From the NCBI GenBank assembly GCA_947449835.1, contig CANFSZ010000022.1, positions 1-37,685 of the forward strand: DNA of 37,685 nt. The letters run 5' to 3'. A program made the translations under genes and the position numbers. This document shows, piece after piece, positions 1 through 7,719 of this stretch (positions within the stretch are counted from its first letter, which is position 1; each line of letters begins with the position of its first letter). Source of the DNA: Opitutia bacterium. GTDB lineage: Bacteria > Verrucomicrobiota > Verrucomicrobiia > Opitutales > Opitutaceae. The notes beneath the pieces were generated by a model. That model saw only the letters and a program-made list of their open reading frames with translations. It did not search any database and was not told where the DNA came from.

Positions 1-387
1 AACGTCGGCACCGGTGAAAACATCCTCATCGCCGGCTTCGTCGTCAACGGCACCGTCTCGCGCCGCATCCTCGTGCGCGGTATCGGCCCCACGCTGCGCA
101 ACTTCGGGCTTGGAGCTAACGCAGTCCTCCCGGATCCCCAATTGAAACTCCTCGATTCGTCCGGTGCGACTCTCGCGACCAACGATAACTGGGCCAGCGG
201 CGACAACGCCGCCTACATCGCGTCAGCCAGCACGGCGGCCGGCGCCTTCCCACTCACCAACGGCAGCGCCGACTCGGCGATTATCATCATGCTCGCCCCC
301 GGTTCCTACACCGCTCAACTGAGCGGCGTCGGTACCACCAACAACACCGGCATCGGTCTTGTCGAAGTTTACGACGTCGATCCTTAA
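1..387 (+). CDS. C-terminal end of a secreted protein (5' end outside window)
   Basis: The reading frame is open from the first base and ends at TAA 385-387, so this is the last 128 residues of a longer protein. It opens with NVGTGENILIAGFVVNG, continues with SRRILVRGIGPTLRNFG and a PDPQLKLLDSSG segment, and ends with SYTAQLSGVGTTNNTGIGLVEVYDVDP-type sequence. This beta-rich, Gly/Thr/Asn-rich pattern recurs at the C-termini of large secreted or surface proteins of Verrucomicrobiota, often after immunoglobulin-like or autotransporter-like repeats. That family knowledge is from memory; the catalytic or binding part of the protein lies upstream and cannot be seen. No terminator is evident in the 42 bp before the next gene. 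Confidence 0.7.
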   Translation, partial: NVGTGENILIAGFVVNGTVSRRILVRGIGPTLRNFGLGANAVLPDPQLKLLDSSGATLATNDNWASGDNAAYIASASTAAGAFPLTNGSADSAIIIMLAPGSYTAQLSGVGTTNNTGIGLVEVYDVDP

Positions 388-429
388 TGCTCGGCCCGCG
401 CCTCGGCTGGGGTTAGCTTTCTTGCCATC

Positions 430-1569
430 ATGAAATCACTGCGACAGCTCGCGGGCTGCGGCCTTATTATTGCCTGCTTTACCGCGAGCGCCCAACCCGC
501 ATTTTTGGCGCGCAACCCTGCCACGGCTGTCGCGCCGGTTGGGGCTGTGGCCGACCGTTTTCTGCCCACCGTCCCCACGACCACACCAGCGCCCGCGCCG
601 GCCCCGAGTGGCATGGTCTGGATACCCGGCGGAGAATTTTCCATGGGCTGCACCGATCCCCGAGCCGATCTCTGCGGTGGCAACGAACCCATGGACGACG
701 CCCGCCCCGTGCATCGCGTCGCGCTTGCGCCCTATTGGATGGATCGCACCGAGGTGACCAATGCCGAGTTTGCGCGTTTCGTCGCCGCCACGGGCTACAT
801 CACTTTTGCCGAGCACAAACCCCGCGCGGAAGATTATCCCGGCGCGACGCCCGATCAGTTGGTGCCCGGCTCCGTCGTGTTTTCGCCTCCGCGTGAAGCC
901 GTTCCCCTCGACAACGCCTTGCGCTGGTGGCGCTACGTGCCCGGCGCCGATTGGCGCCACCCGAGCGGGCCCAACAGCACCATCGTCGGCCATGACCAAG
1001 ACCCCGTACTCCACGTCGCGTACGTCGATGCCGCCGCTTACGCCGCCTGGGCCGGCAAACGCCTCCCCACGGAAGCCGAATGGGAATTCGCCGCCCGCGG
1101 CGGCCTTACCGGCGCGCGCTACACCTGGGGTGATGAGCTCACCGTAAACGGTCGATGGATGGCAAATATTTGGGAAGGCGCTTTCCCGCACAAAAATTCC
1201 GAAGACGATGGGTTCATCGGTATTGCCCCCGTGGCATCGTTTCCAGCCAATGCTTACGGTCTGCACGACATGGCCGGCAATGCCTGGGAGTGGTGCTCAG
1301 ATTGGTACCGGCCTGATGCTTACGCGCGCGCGCAAAGCGCTGCGAGCGGCGGTGTCGTGCGCGACCCGCGCGGCCCGGCCGAATCGGAAAGCTACGATCC
1401 TCAAGAACCTGGCATGCCTAAACGTGTGCAACGTGGCGGCTCTTACCTGTGCACCGATCAATATTGCACGCGCTACATGGTCGGAACGCGAGGTAAGGGC
1501 GCCGTTGATACGGGCAGCAACCACGTCGGCTTTCGCTGTGTGCGTGATGCCAGCCCTATAGCTCCCTAA
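430..1569 (+). CDS. Exported formylglycine-generating enzyme (SUMF1/FGE-sulfatase family)
   Basis: This 379-residue protein has an N-terminal export signal: a hydrophobic stretch at about residues 7-21, with possible cleavage after TASA-21 or a lipobox-like IIAC ending at Cys16. The FGE-sulfatase domain runs from about residue 60 (MVWIPGGEFSMG) through DRTEVTNAEFARFV, AGKRLPTEAEWEFAARGG and DMAGNAWEWCSDWY to a C-terminal GFRC. FGEs oxidise the active-site Cys of sulfatases to formylglycine. Many relatives only share the fold, but here Cys341 and Cys346 sit in GGSYLCTDQYCTRY with the same spacing as the copper-binding catalytic pair of true FGEs, which supports activity. No sulfatase gene lies in the window. 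The ATG start fits the signal peptide; no clear ribosome-binding site is visible. Confidence 0.88.
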   Translation: MKSLRQLAGCGLIIACFTASAQPAFLARNPATAVAPVGAVADRFLPTVPTTTPAPAPAPSGMVWIPGGEFSMGCTDPRADLCGGNEPMDDARPVHRVALAPYWMDRTEVTNAEFARFVAATGYITFAEHKPRAEDYPGATPDQLVPGSVVFSPPREAVPLDNALRWWRYVPGADWRHPSGPNSTIVGHDQDPVLHVAYVDAAAYAAWAGKRLPTEAEWEFAARGGLTGARYTWGDELTVNGRWMANIWEGAFPHKNSEDDGFIGIAPVASFPANAYGLHDMAGNAWEWCSDWYRPDAYARAQSAASGGVVRDPRGPAESESYDPQEPGMPKRVQRGGSYLCTDQYCTRYMVGTRGKGAVDTGSNHVGFRCVRDASPIAP

Positions 1570-1707
1570 ACGACGCTTAGCCTTGGAGCTTAACTGATTG
1601 ATATGGGAAGGCTTCTAGCTTAAGCGTTATCGTGGGCGGTGTAATCCACTTGAACCGAGTTAGCGAGTGGTGAGGCAAAAGTATATCACGCGGAGTAGGG
1701 CAGTTAT

Positions 1708-1729
1708 GCGTTCTGTATAACAGAAACGC
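1708..1729. repeat. Inverted repeat upstream of zwf
   Basis: GCGTTCTGT and ACAGAAACGC flank the trinucleotide ATA, giving a hairpin or dyad with one unpaired base; the core TTCTGT-ATA-ACAGAA is a perfect 6-bp inverted repeat. It lies 139 bp after the formylglycine-generating enzyme and 114 bp before the zwf start. There is no T-run after it, so an operator-like site is as plausible as a terminator. The rest of the 1570-1842 gap shows no gene. Confidence 0.4.
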
Positions 1730-1842
1730 CCTGTTATTGCTGAAATATTTTTAGGCTTGGGCTTCGGGTAACTACCGGAGTGCTCGTTTACAGCATTTCA
1801 CTTGCCTCACACTCCGGTGGCGCCGACAAATTCCAAAACGTT

Positions 1843-3381
1843 ATGGCCGATTCTCCGCGTCATCCTTTCCTGCAGGGTCTCAGTAAGCACCGGGGTGCTC
1901 CTCCTACTGTCGTCGTTATCTTTGGCGCCTCGGGCGATCTTACGGCGCGCAAACTTATCCCGGCTGTTTATAATTTAGGCGACGACAACTTGCTGCCGGC
2001 GGATTTCTTTCTCGTCGGTTACGGCCGCAAGGCGATTCCCGACGAAGAATTTCGCACCCTGGCGACGGATGCCATCAAGGAATTCTCCCGGCGAGAACTC
2101 AACGCCGACGTCTGGTCGCGCGTCGCCGCCAACACCTCTTACGTCGCCGGTGGTTATGATGAGAAGGCGGCCTTTGACCGGCTCGCTGCCCACATCGCGG
2201 CGATTGAGAAAAAAATCGGCCGTGAAGTGCAGACGTTGTTTTATATCTCCACGCCGCCCTCGGTCTTCGCCTCGATCTTACTTAATCTCGGGGCGAGCGG
2301 GCTCGCCCGTAAATATCTCGGTCAACCGCACCACACCAAGGTCATTATCGAAAAACCGTTCGGCAAAGACCTCGCGTCCGCCCGCGAGCTCAACGTCACG
2401 ATTCGCTCGGTGTTGGCCGAGCATCAAGTCTACCGTATCGATCATTACCTCGGTAAAGAAACCGTGCAGGACTTGCTGGTGCAGCGTTTCAGCAACGCCA
2501 TTTTTGAACCGCTCTGGAATCGTAACTTCATCGACAGCGTCCAGATCACCGTGGCCGAAGAAGTCGGCGTCGGCACTCGTGGCGGCTATTACGAACAGAG
2601 CGGTTGTCTGCGCGACATGATTCAAAATCACACGATGCAGTTGCTCGCGCTCACTGCGATGGAGCCGCCGGTATCGATGGATGCAGAAGCCGTGCGCGAC
2701 GAAAAAGTTAAGGTCCTCAAAGCCATCCAACCCCTCAATCTCGGGCCCGACGGCGACGTCGCACGCGCGCAGTATGCCGCCGGCTTGATGGGCGGTAAAG
2801 CTGTCCGCGGTTATCTCCAAGAAGAAGGTATCGCGGCTGAATCGGCCACGGAAACCTACGCCGGCATCCGCCTCTCGATTAATAATTGGCGCTGGCAAGG
2901 CGTCCCGTTTTACCTGCGCTCCGGCAAACGCATGGCTCGCCGCGTCTCCGAGATCGCGATCAATTTCAAGCGCCCGCCCGGCACGTTGTTCTCCAAAGAC
3001 GGCGGCTTCGACCTCGCGGCCAATACGCTCGCGTTTCAGATTCAGCCCGACGAGGGCCTCAGCCTGATCATGAACACCAAGATCCCCGGGCTCGAGACGC
3101 GCACGCAGCCGGTGAAAATGAGTTTCCGCTACGCGACCACCTTTGGTTCCAACACTCCGGAGGCTTACGAGCGCCTCGTGCTCGATGCGATGATTGGTGA
3201 CGGCACGCTTTTCATTCGTGGCGACGAGGCTGAAACCTCCTGGAAACTTTACACGCCCGTGCTCGAACACTGGAAAGCTCAAGGTCCCAAAGGCATGGAC
3301 GCCTACGCCGCCGGTTCTTGGGGCCCCGCCAGCGCGGATGCGCTTCTCGCTGCTAAACAACACGTGTGGCGTCAGCCCTAA
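1843..3381 (+). CDS. zwf: Glucose-6-phosphate 1-dehydrogenase
   Basis: This 512-residue protein catalyses NADP-dependent oxidation of glucose 6-phosphate to 6-phosphogluconolactone, the entry step of the oxidative pentose phosphate pathway. The nucleotide-binding motif FGASGDL is at residues 27-33. The substrate and catalytic segment YRIDHYLGKETVQ has Asp200-His201, and IIEKPFGKDLASA precedes it. Length matches bacterial Zwf (about 490-515). The frame can be extended upstream to a GTG at 1780, but that adds 21 residues that are not family-like, so ATG 1843 is preferred; no strong ribosome-binding site decides it. The next gene begins 10 bp after the stop and encodes an OpcA-like partner, so the pair is probably one operon. 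Confidence 0.95.
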   Translation: MADSPRHPFLQGLSKHRGAPPTVVVIFGASGDLTARKLIPAVYNLGDDNLLPADFFLVGYGRKAIPDEEFRTLATDAIKEFSRRELNADVWSRVAANTSYVAGGYDEKAAFDRLAAHIAAIEKKIGREVQTLFYISTPPSVFASILLNLGASGLARKYLGQPHHTKVIIEKPFGKDLASARELNVTIRSVLAEHQVYRIDHYLGKETVQDLLVQRFSNAIFEPLWNRNFIDSVQITVAEEVGVGTRGGYYEQSGCLRDMIQNHTMQLLALTAMEPPVSMDAEAVRDEKVKVLKAIQPLNLGPDGDVARAQYAAGLMGGKAVRGYLQEEGIAAESATETYAGIRLSINNWRWQGVPFYLRSGKRMARRVSEIAINFKRPPGTLFSKDGGFDLAANTLAFQIQPDEGLSLIMNTKIPGLETRTQPVKMSFRYATTFGSNTPEAYERLVLDAMIGDGTLFIRGDEAETSWKLYTPVLEHWKAQGPKGMDAYAAGSWGPASADALLAAKQHVWRQP

Positions 3382-3391
3382 GCGCACGCTC

Positions 3392-4375
3392 ATGCCTTCG
3401 ATTTTTAATGCGCTCCCGGGCATTGAGGTCCCGGTCGGCTCCATCAGTAAAGAGCTGGCGAAGATGTGGGCGACAACGGCCTCCAACGGCGGCGCGGCTC
3501 CAGCCTCGGACGATGCCAAAGCGACGCAGGTCAACTTTGTCCTGCATCTCGGGCTCAATGCCGAAGTCGATGACGCGGTCACTCAATTTCAGACGGTCGT
3601 GCGTTTCTCGCATCGTTATCCCTGCCGCGTTGTAGTTTTGTGTCCATTACGCGAAGACGAAGGGGTGACGGAAATTCGCGCCAAGATTTACGGCGAGTGT
3701 CATGTCGGTAAATCCAAGGGTGACACGCGTTGTTGCGAGTTTGTGATCCTCAGTTACGCGCGCTCAGCCCGAGCGTTTTTGGAGAACCAAGTCTCGATTT
3801 GTCTCTCGACCGATCTGCCCATTTATTATTGGGCCCATCATTTTGCGGACACCTCGCGCATGGCCGATTACCGTTATCTGCTCACGCGGGCTCGGCGGGT
3901 ATTAATCGATAGTTCGATCGCGCCGTCCGATGCGCTCACGTATGCTTGGCCAAGGCGCGAAAGTTTGCGCGACCTTGTTTACGCGCGTCTGCTTCCAGTG
4001 CGTCAATCGCTCGGACAATTTCTCAGTCGTTATCCTACGGCTACGTTGCGCGAGGGCTTGCAGGCGATCACCGTCCTGCACGGGTCCTCGCTCAGCGCCG
4101 AAGGCCGCGTGTTGTTGCAGTGGCTACGTGATCGGATGGGCCATTGCGGCGACCATCAAGCTGCTTACGCGCTCATGTCGGCGCCGGCCACTTCGGCTGA
4201 AACGTTGCAGGTAAAATTTAAGTACGCGGCTGGGAAATCTTTCGATTGGCAGGGCGATGTTGCCACGGGCGCGGCGGTGTTCACGGCGGACTTCGGCAGT
4301 GGGCGGACCGAGCTACACGCGGCGGTGAGTCTGCTTGCGCCCGAAAACGCGCTCAGCGAGGCGATGTTTTTCTGA
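3392..4375 (+). CDS. opcA: OpcA-like glucose-6-phosphate dehydrogenase assembly/activator protein
   Basis: This 327-residue cytoplasmic protein matches the OpcA family by its central blocks (TQVNFVLHL, HRYPCRVVVL, ENQVSICLSTDLPIYYWAH) and by lying directly after zwf. In cyanobacteria, where the family is best known, OpcA binds and allosterically activates G6PDH in response to redox state. The frame extends upstream into zwf, but the ATG at 3392, 10 bp after the zwf stop, gives a start typical of the family. No catalytic motif is expected. Family assignment is by recognition of sequence blocks plus context; the regulatory role in this organism is inference. It converges on the minus-strand ComM remnant with a 10-bp gap. 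Confidence 0.8.
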   Translation: MPSIFNALPGIEVPVGSISKELAKMWATTASNGGAAPASDDAKATQVNFVLHLGLNAEVDDAVTQFQTVVRFSHRYPCRVVVLCPLREDEGVTEIRAKIYGECHVGKSKGDTRCCEFVILSYARSARAFLENQVSICLSTDLPIYYWAHHFADTSRMADYRYLLTRARRVLIDSSIAPSDALTYAWPRRESLRDLVYARLLPVRQSLGQFLSRYPTATLREGLQAITVLHGSSLSAEGRVLLQWLRDRMGHCGDHQAAYALMSAPATSAETLQVKFKYAAGKSFDWQGDVATGAAVFTADFGSGRTELHAAVSLLAPENALSEAMFF

Positions 4376-4385
4376 GGCTGCGGCC

Positions 4386-4877
4386 TCAATAAAAAATCGC
4401 GCGGTCGAGGCTGCGGTATTGAATCGCTTCGAGTAGATGGGGCGCCTCAATGCGTTCTGCGCCGCTGAGATCGGCGATCGTGCGCGCGACTATTAAGATG
4501 CGTTCATAGGCGCGAGCCGAGAGGGAAAGTTGCGCCATCGCCTGTTGTAGTAAATCGCCGAGCGCGCTTTCGATCGCGCAATGTTTATGGATCTGCGCGT
4601 GCGTCATGCGGGCGTTGGCCGTGGTTTTGGTGCCGCTGAAACGCGAGTGTTGGATGGTTAGCGCGGTGTGCACGCGGTGGCGGATTACGGCGGAGGATTC
4701 GCCCGGTTTTTCTGAGCGCAGGTCATTGATCGCGAGCGCGGGGGCTTCGATGTGGAGGTCGATGCGGTCGAGTAAGGGGCCGCTGATGCGCGCGCTGTAG
4801 CGTTGGACTTGGGACGGCGTGCAACGGCATTTGTGTTTCGTATCGCCCAAATAACCGGAAGTGATCGTGGCGAGCAT
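4386..4877 (-). pseudogene. C-terminal remnant of a ComM/YifB Mg-chelatase-like ATPase
   Basis: The minus frame encodes [20 protein letters not shown], then [28 protein letters not shown] and [21 protein letters not shown], which is the end of the AAA+ core and the complete Mg_chelatase_C domain of ComM/YifB. Full-length family members have about 500 residues; only about 160 are present. The family sequence stops abruptly before the glycine of GYLGD, where the usual NPCPC segment should precede it. The Lon-like N-terminal domain and the Walker A motif are missing, and upstream sequence to 5113 has no recognisable ComM content. No stop or frameshift interrupts the surviving part. An ATG at 4877 could allow a 163-residue product, so a surviving small protein cannot be excluded; a decayed gene is likelier. 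Confidence 0.75.
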
Positions 4878-5113
4878 GGGTGATAATCGCGGTGATGTCG
4901 CGAGTGGGTTATGGTTGCAGGTTCCCGCGGGGAGGTGGCTCTGAGTAAAATTTGGCGACGGGCGGTAGATTTTTCGTGTCAACGGGGCTCGGCTCGGAAA
5001 TCCTGACGTGGATATTTTTCTTCTGAACCCAATCGTCGTAGCTGCATTGTTATGATTAGAGATTTGCAAATAAGCGCAGCGAGCTCAAATCCACTTTTAC
5101 GCGGGGTGGTCTT
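4878..5113. other. Gap between the ComM remnant and coaE
   Basis: No gene could be recognised on either strand in these 236 bp. A minus-strand frame continues open from the ComM remnant to 5069, but its translation resembles no family I know and lacks coding character. The stretch 5040-5090 is AT-richer than its surroundings and presumably holds the coaE promoter; I could not define boxes with confidence. Confidence 0.4.
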
Positions 5114-5698
5114 ATGATCGTAGGCGTGACGGGCGGGATGGGGTGTGGGAAATCCACGGTCGCTAAAGGCTTTGAGGCGCATGGTTTTCGGCGGGTGGAC
5201 TCGGACGCACAAATCCGTGAGTTGATTTTGACGGCGCCGGTCGTTCTCGCGGAGTTGCGGGGGCGCTATGGCGCAGGGGTGTTCACGGCCGACGGTGGGG
5301 TGGATCGCACGATGCTGGCCGCGCGGGTTTTTGCGGAGGTGGCGGAGCGGCGTTGGTTGGAGCAGCTGACGCATCCGTTATTATTTGCGGAATGGCGGCG
5401 GTTGTTGGCGACGCAACCCGAAGCAGATTGGGTCTTTGAGGTGCCGTTGCTCTTCGAGCAATCGTTGGAAAATTGGTTTGATTTCACGGTGTGCGTAGCC
5501 TGTTCTCCTGAACTGCAACTTGTCCGACTGGAGCAACGCGGCCTCTCGCGGGAACTCGCTGGACAACGCATCTCCCAGCAACTGCCATTGGCGCGGAAAA
5601 TCGAACTCGCCGATAGGGTCATGTGGAACGACGGCTCTGCCGCTTTTCTCCAAGTCCAGATCGACACGTTTGTAGCTTCGCTCCCCGGCCGACGCTAA
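5114..5698 (+). CDS. coaE: Dephospho-CoA kinase
   Basis: This 194-residue cytoplasmic P-loop kinase phosphorylates the 3' hydroxyl of dephospho-CoA with ATP, the last step of coenzyme A synthesis. The Walker A motif GGMGCGKST is at residues 7-15, followed by RVDSDAQIREL, the family's substrate-binding DxD-type segment, then EVPLLFEQ and ARKIELADRVMWNDG near the C-terminus. Length is normal for CoaE. The ATG start places the P-loop at its usual position. It is followed after 54 bp by rho in the same direction, and appears to head the plus-strand run that continues through the type IV pilus genes. Confidence 0.95.
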   Translation: MIVGVTGGMGCGKSTVAKGFEAHGFRRVDSDAQIRELILTAPVVLAELRGRYGAGVFTADGGVDRTMLAARVFAEVAERRWLEQLTHPLLFAEWRRLLATQPEADWVFEVPLLFEQSLENWFDFTVCVACSPELQLVRLEQRGLSRELAGQRISQQLPLARKIELADRVMWNDGSAAFLQVQIDTFVASLPGRR

Positions 5699-5752
5699 AG
5701 CCCACACTTTTACTCCACAGCCCCGCGCGGCTCCCTGCCTTTTTAATTTCAC

Positions 5753-7711
5753 ATGTCTTTTCCTCCTAAGAACGACGACGACTCCTCGTCCTCCTCCCAA
5801 TCTGCAGCTGCTGCATCCAAAAAAACCAAGCGCGCTGCTGCTCCACGCGCAAAAAAAACCGCCAAAGCGAAAACCGCCGACGCTGAGTTGTCGTTTACCG
5901 AAAGCGCACCCGCTCCGCGTGAGACTCCGCCGCCCGCACCGATTTTTGTACCGACGCCGGTAGCGCCCTCGGCTGCTTACGGTGATGCTGCTCCGGCGAG
6001 TTCTGTCTCAGATTATAATGCGTCGAGTTCATCCTCGCCCCAGGAATCGTCCCACGAGGGTCATGGTTCCTCGGGCGCTACGGGCGCGCCTCAATCCGCG
6101 GATCAATCCGGCGGATCATCCGGTGGCGGTTGGAATCAAGGCGGGCAGGGTGGCCAAGGCGGCGGCGGCGGTGGCGGTGGCCGCGGCGAGTGGCAAGGGC
6201 GCGACGCTTGGAAACGCAATAAACGCAAACGCGGCCGCAACGGCGGTGGCCCTTGGCAACCCAACGGTCCCGGCGGTCATGGCGGCGGTGGTTTTGGGGG
6301 GCACGGTGGTGGCGGGCCTGGCCCGATGCATCCGCCGCAGCCGCTTCCGCCCGCCTCGCCCCAAGTTTTTGGCGATCTGCCGAATCCCGCGCGTTTCACC
6401 CATCTGGCCGACCTCGATACACTCGCAACGGAAATTTCCTCCGGCGGTGGCGAGCCGCTGGTACTCGATGATCTCTACACGTTAACCTTGGCCGAACTCA
6501 CGGCCTTCGCGCGCCGTGAGGGTATCACCATCGAAGGCGCGCCCAACCGGCGCACGTTGCAGGCGCAGATTTTTGAAGCTGCCGCCGCCGCCAAGCGCCC
6601 GATTCTTGATCGTGGCTACATTGACGTGACGGATCGCGGCGCGTTCATCGTGCACGCCCAAGGCAACTACCGCCTCTATCCCGACGACGCGTATTTGCCC
6701 GAGAGCCTCGTCAATCGCTACGGCCTCAAGCGCGGCCATCAGGTCGAAGTTCTCGTGCAAGCGCCGCAGCCCGGCGATCGTTGTCCTGCTGTCGTGCGTG
6801 TCGATAAAGTCATGGGCCTCGCGCCTGAGGCCATCGCCAACGTCACGCCGTTCGAAGAGCTCACGCCTTATTATCCGCTCAAGCGTATTTTGCTCGAATC
6901 CGAAGAAGTCGCGAAAGACGTCTCGATGCGCGCCGTCGATATTTTGACGCCGATCGGCTTTGGCCAACGCGGCCTCATCGTCGCGCCTCCGCGCACGGGT
7001 AAAACTGTGTTGATGCAGAACATCGCCAACTCCATCTCGGCGAATAGCCCCGAGGTGAAATTGATCCTGTTGCTCATCGACGAGCGCCCCGAAGAAGTCA
7101 CCGATTTCAAACGCCACACCAAGGGCGAAGTCGTTTCATCCACTTTCGACGAGACGCCCGAGAGCCACGTGCATTGCGCCGAGATGGTGGGCGAAAAAGC
7201 CCGCCGCCTCGTCGAGCAAGGCCAACACGTCGTCATCCTGCTCGACTCCATCACTCGCCTCGCTCGCGCTTATAATGCACTCTCCGGCAGCGGCGGTAAG
7301 ACGATGTCCGGCGGTCTCGAATCCAACGCCCTCCAAAAACCCAAACGCTTCTTCGGCGCGGCGCGCAACATCGAGGGCGCGGGCAGCCTCACGATCATCG
7401 CCACGGCCCTCGTCGACACCGGCAGCCGTATGGATGAAATCATCTTCGAAGAATTCAAAGGCACGGGTAATTGCGAAGTGCACCTTGACCGCGGTCTGGT
7501 CGAACGCCGCATTTTCCCCGCGATCAACATCGATCGCTCGGGCACGCGCAAAGAAGAACTCATCTATCACCCCGAGGAGCTCCAACGTATCTACGGTTTG
7601 CGCCGGGCGATGCAGGGGCTCGGTCCGATCGAGTCGATGGAAATGCTCATCACCCGACTCAAGAAAACGAAGTCTAACGCCGAGTTTCTCCTTAGTCTTA
7701 GTCGCCAGTAA
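5753..7711 (+). CDS. rho: Transcription termination factor Rho with long low-complexity N-terminal extension
   Basis: At 652 residues this is about 230 longer than E. coli Rho. Residues 1-210 are Ser/Ala-rich, then Lys/Arg-rich, then Gly-rich with [20 protein letters not shown] and many GGHGGGG units. The conserved part follows: a Rho N-terminal domain (about 212-285), an RNA-binding cold-shock-like domain ([20 protein letters not shown] onward) and the hexameric ATPase with Walker A APPRTGKT ending at Lys417-Thr418, [14 protein letters not shown], the Q-loop region [19 protein letters not shown], and [17 protein letters not shown]. It terminates transcription by translocating along RNA. Gly/Arg-rich extensions are known from several phyla and may drive condensation or extra RNA binding; that role here is inference. 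The start ATG has no strong ribosome-binding site. Confidence 0.95.
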   Translation: MSFPPKNDDDSSSSSQSAAAASKKTKRAAAPRAKKTAKAKTADAELSFTESAPAPRETPPPAPIFVPTPVAPSAAYGDAAPASSVSDYNASSSSSPQESSHEGHGSSGATGAPQSADQSGGSSGGGWNQGGQGGQGGGGGGGGRGEWQGRDAWKRNKRKRGRNGGGPWQPNGPGGHGGGGFGGHGGGGPGPMHPPQPLPPASPQVFGDLPNPARFTHLADLDTLATEISSGGGEPLVLDDLYTLTLAELTAFARREGITIEGAPNRRTLQAQIFEAAAAAKRPILDRGYIDVTDRGAFIVHAQGNYRLYPDDAYLPESLVNRYGLKRGHQVEVLVQAPQPGDRCPAVVRVDKVMGLAPEAIANVTPFEELTPYYPLKRILLESEEVAKDVSMRAVDILTPIGFGQRGLIVAPPRTGKTVLMQNIANSISANSPEVKLILLLIDERPEEVTDFKRHTKGEVVSSTFDETPESHVHCAEMVGEKARRLVEQGQHVVILLDSITRLARAYNALSGSGGKTMSGGLESNALQKPKRFFGAARNIEGAGSLTIIATALVDTGSRMDEIIFEEFKGTGNCEVHLDRGLVERRIFPAINIDRSGTRKEELIYHPEELQRIYGLRRAMQGLGPIESMEMLITRLKKTKSNAEFLLSLSRQ

Positions 7712-7719
7712 CATTTCCC

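Noticed and set aside
2278-3582. 434-codon minus-strand frame over zwf and opcA
   Set aside because: Complete overlap with two well-supported plus-strand genes and no recognisable domain.
6100-6330. Repetitive GGC/GGT-rich stretch that could be taken for a repeat array
   Set aside because: It is the coding sequence of the Gly-rich extension of Rho; there is no regular unit-spacer pattern, so not CRISPR or a satellite.
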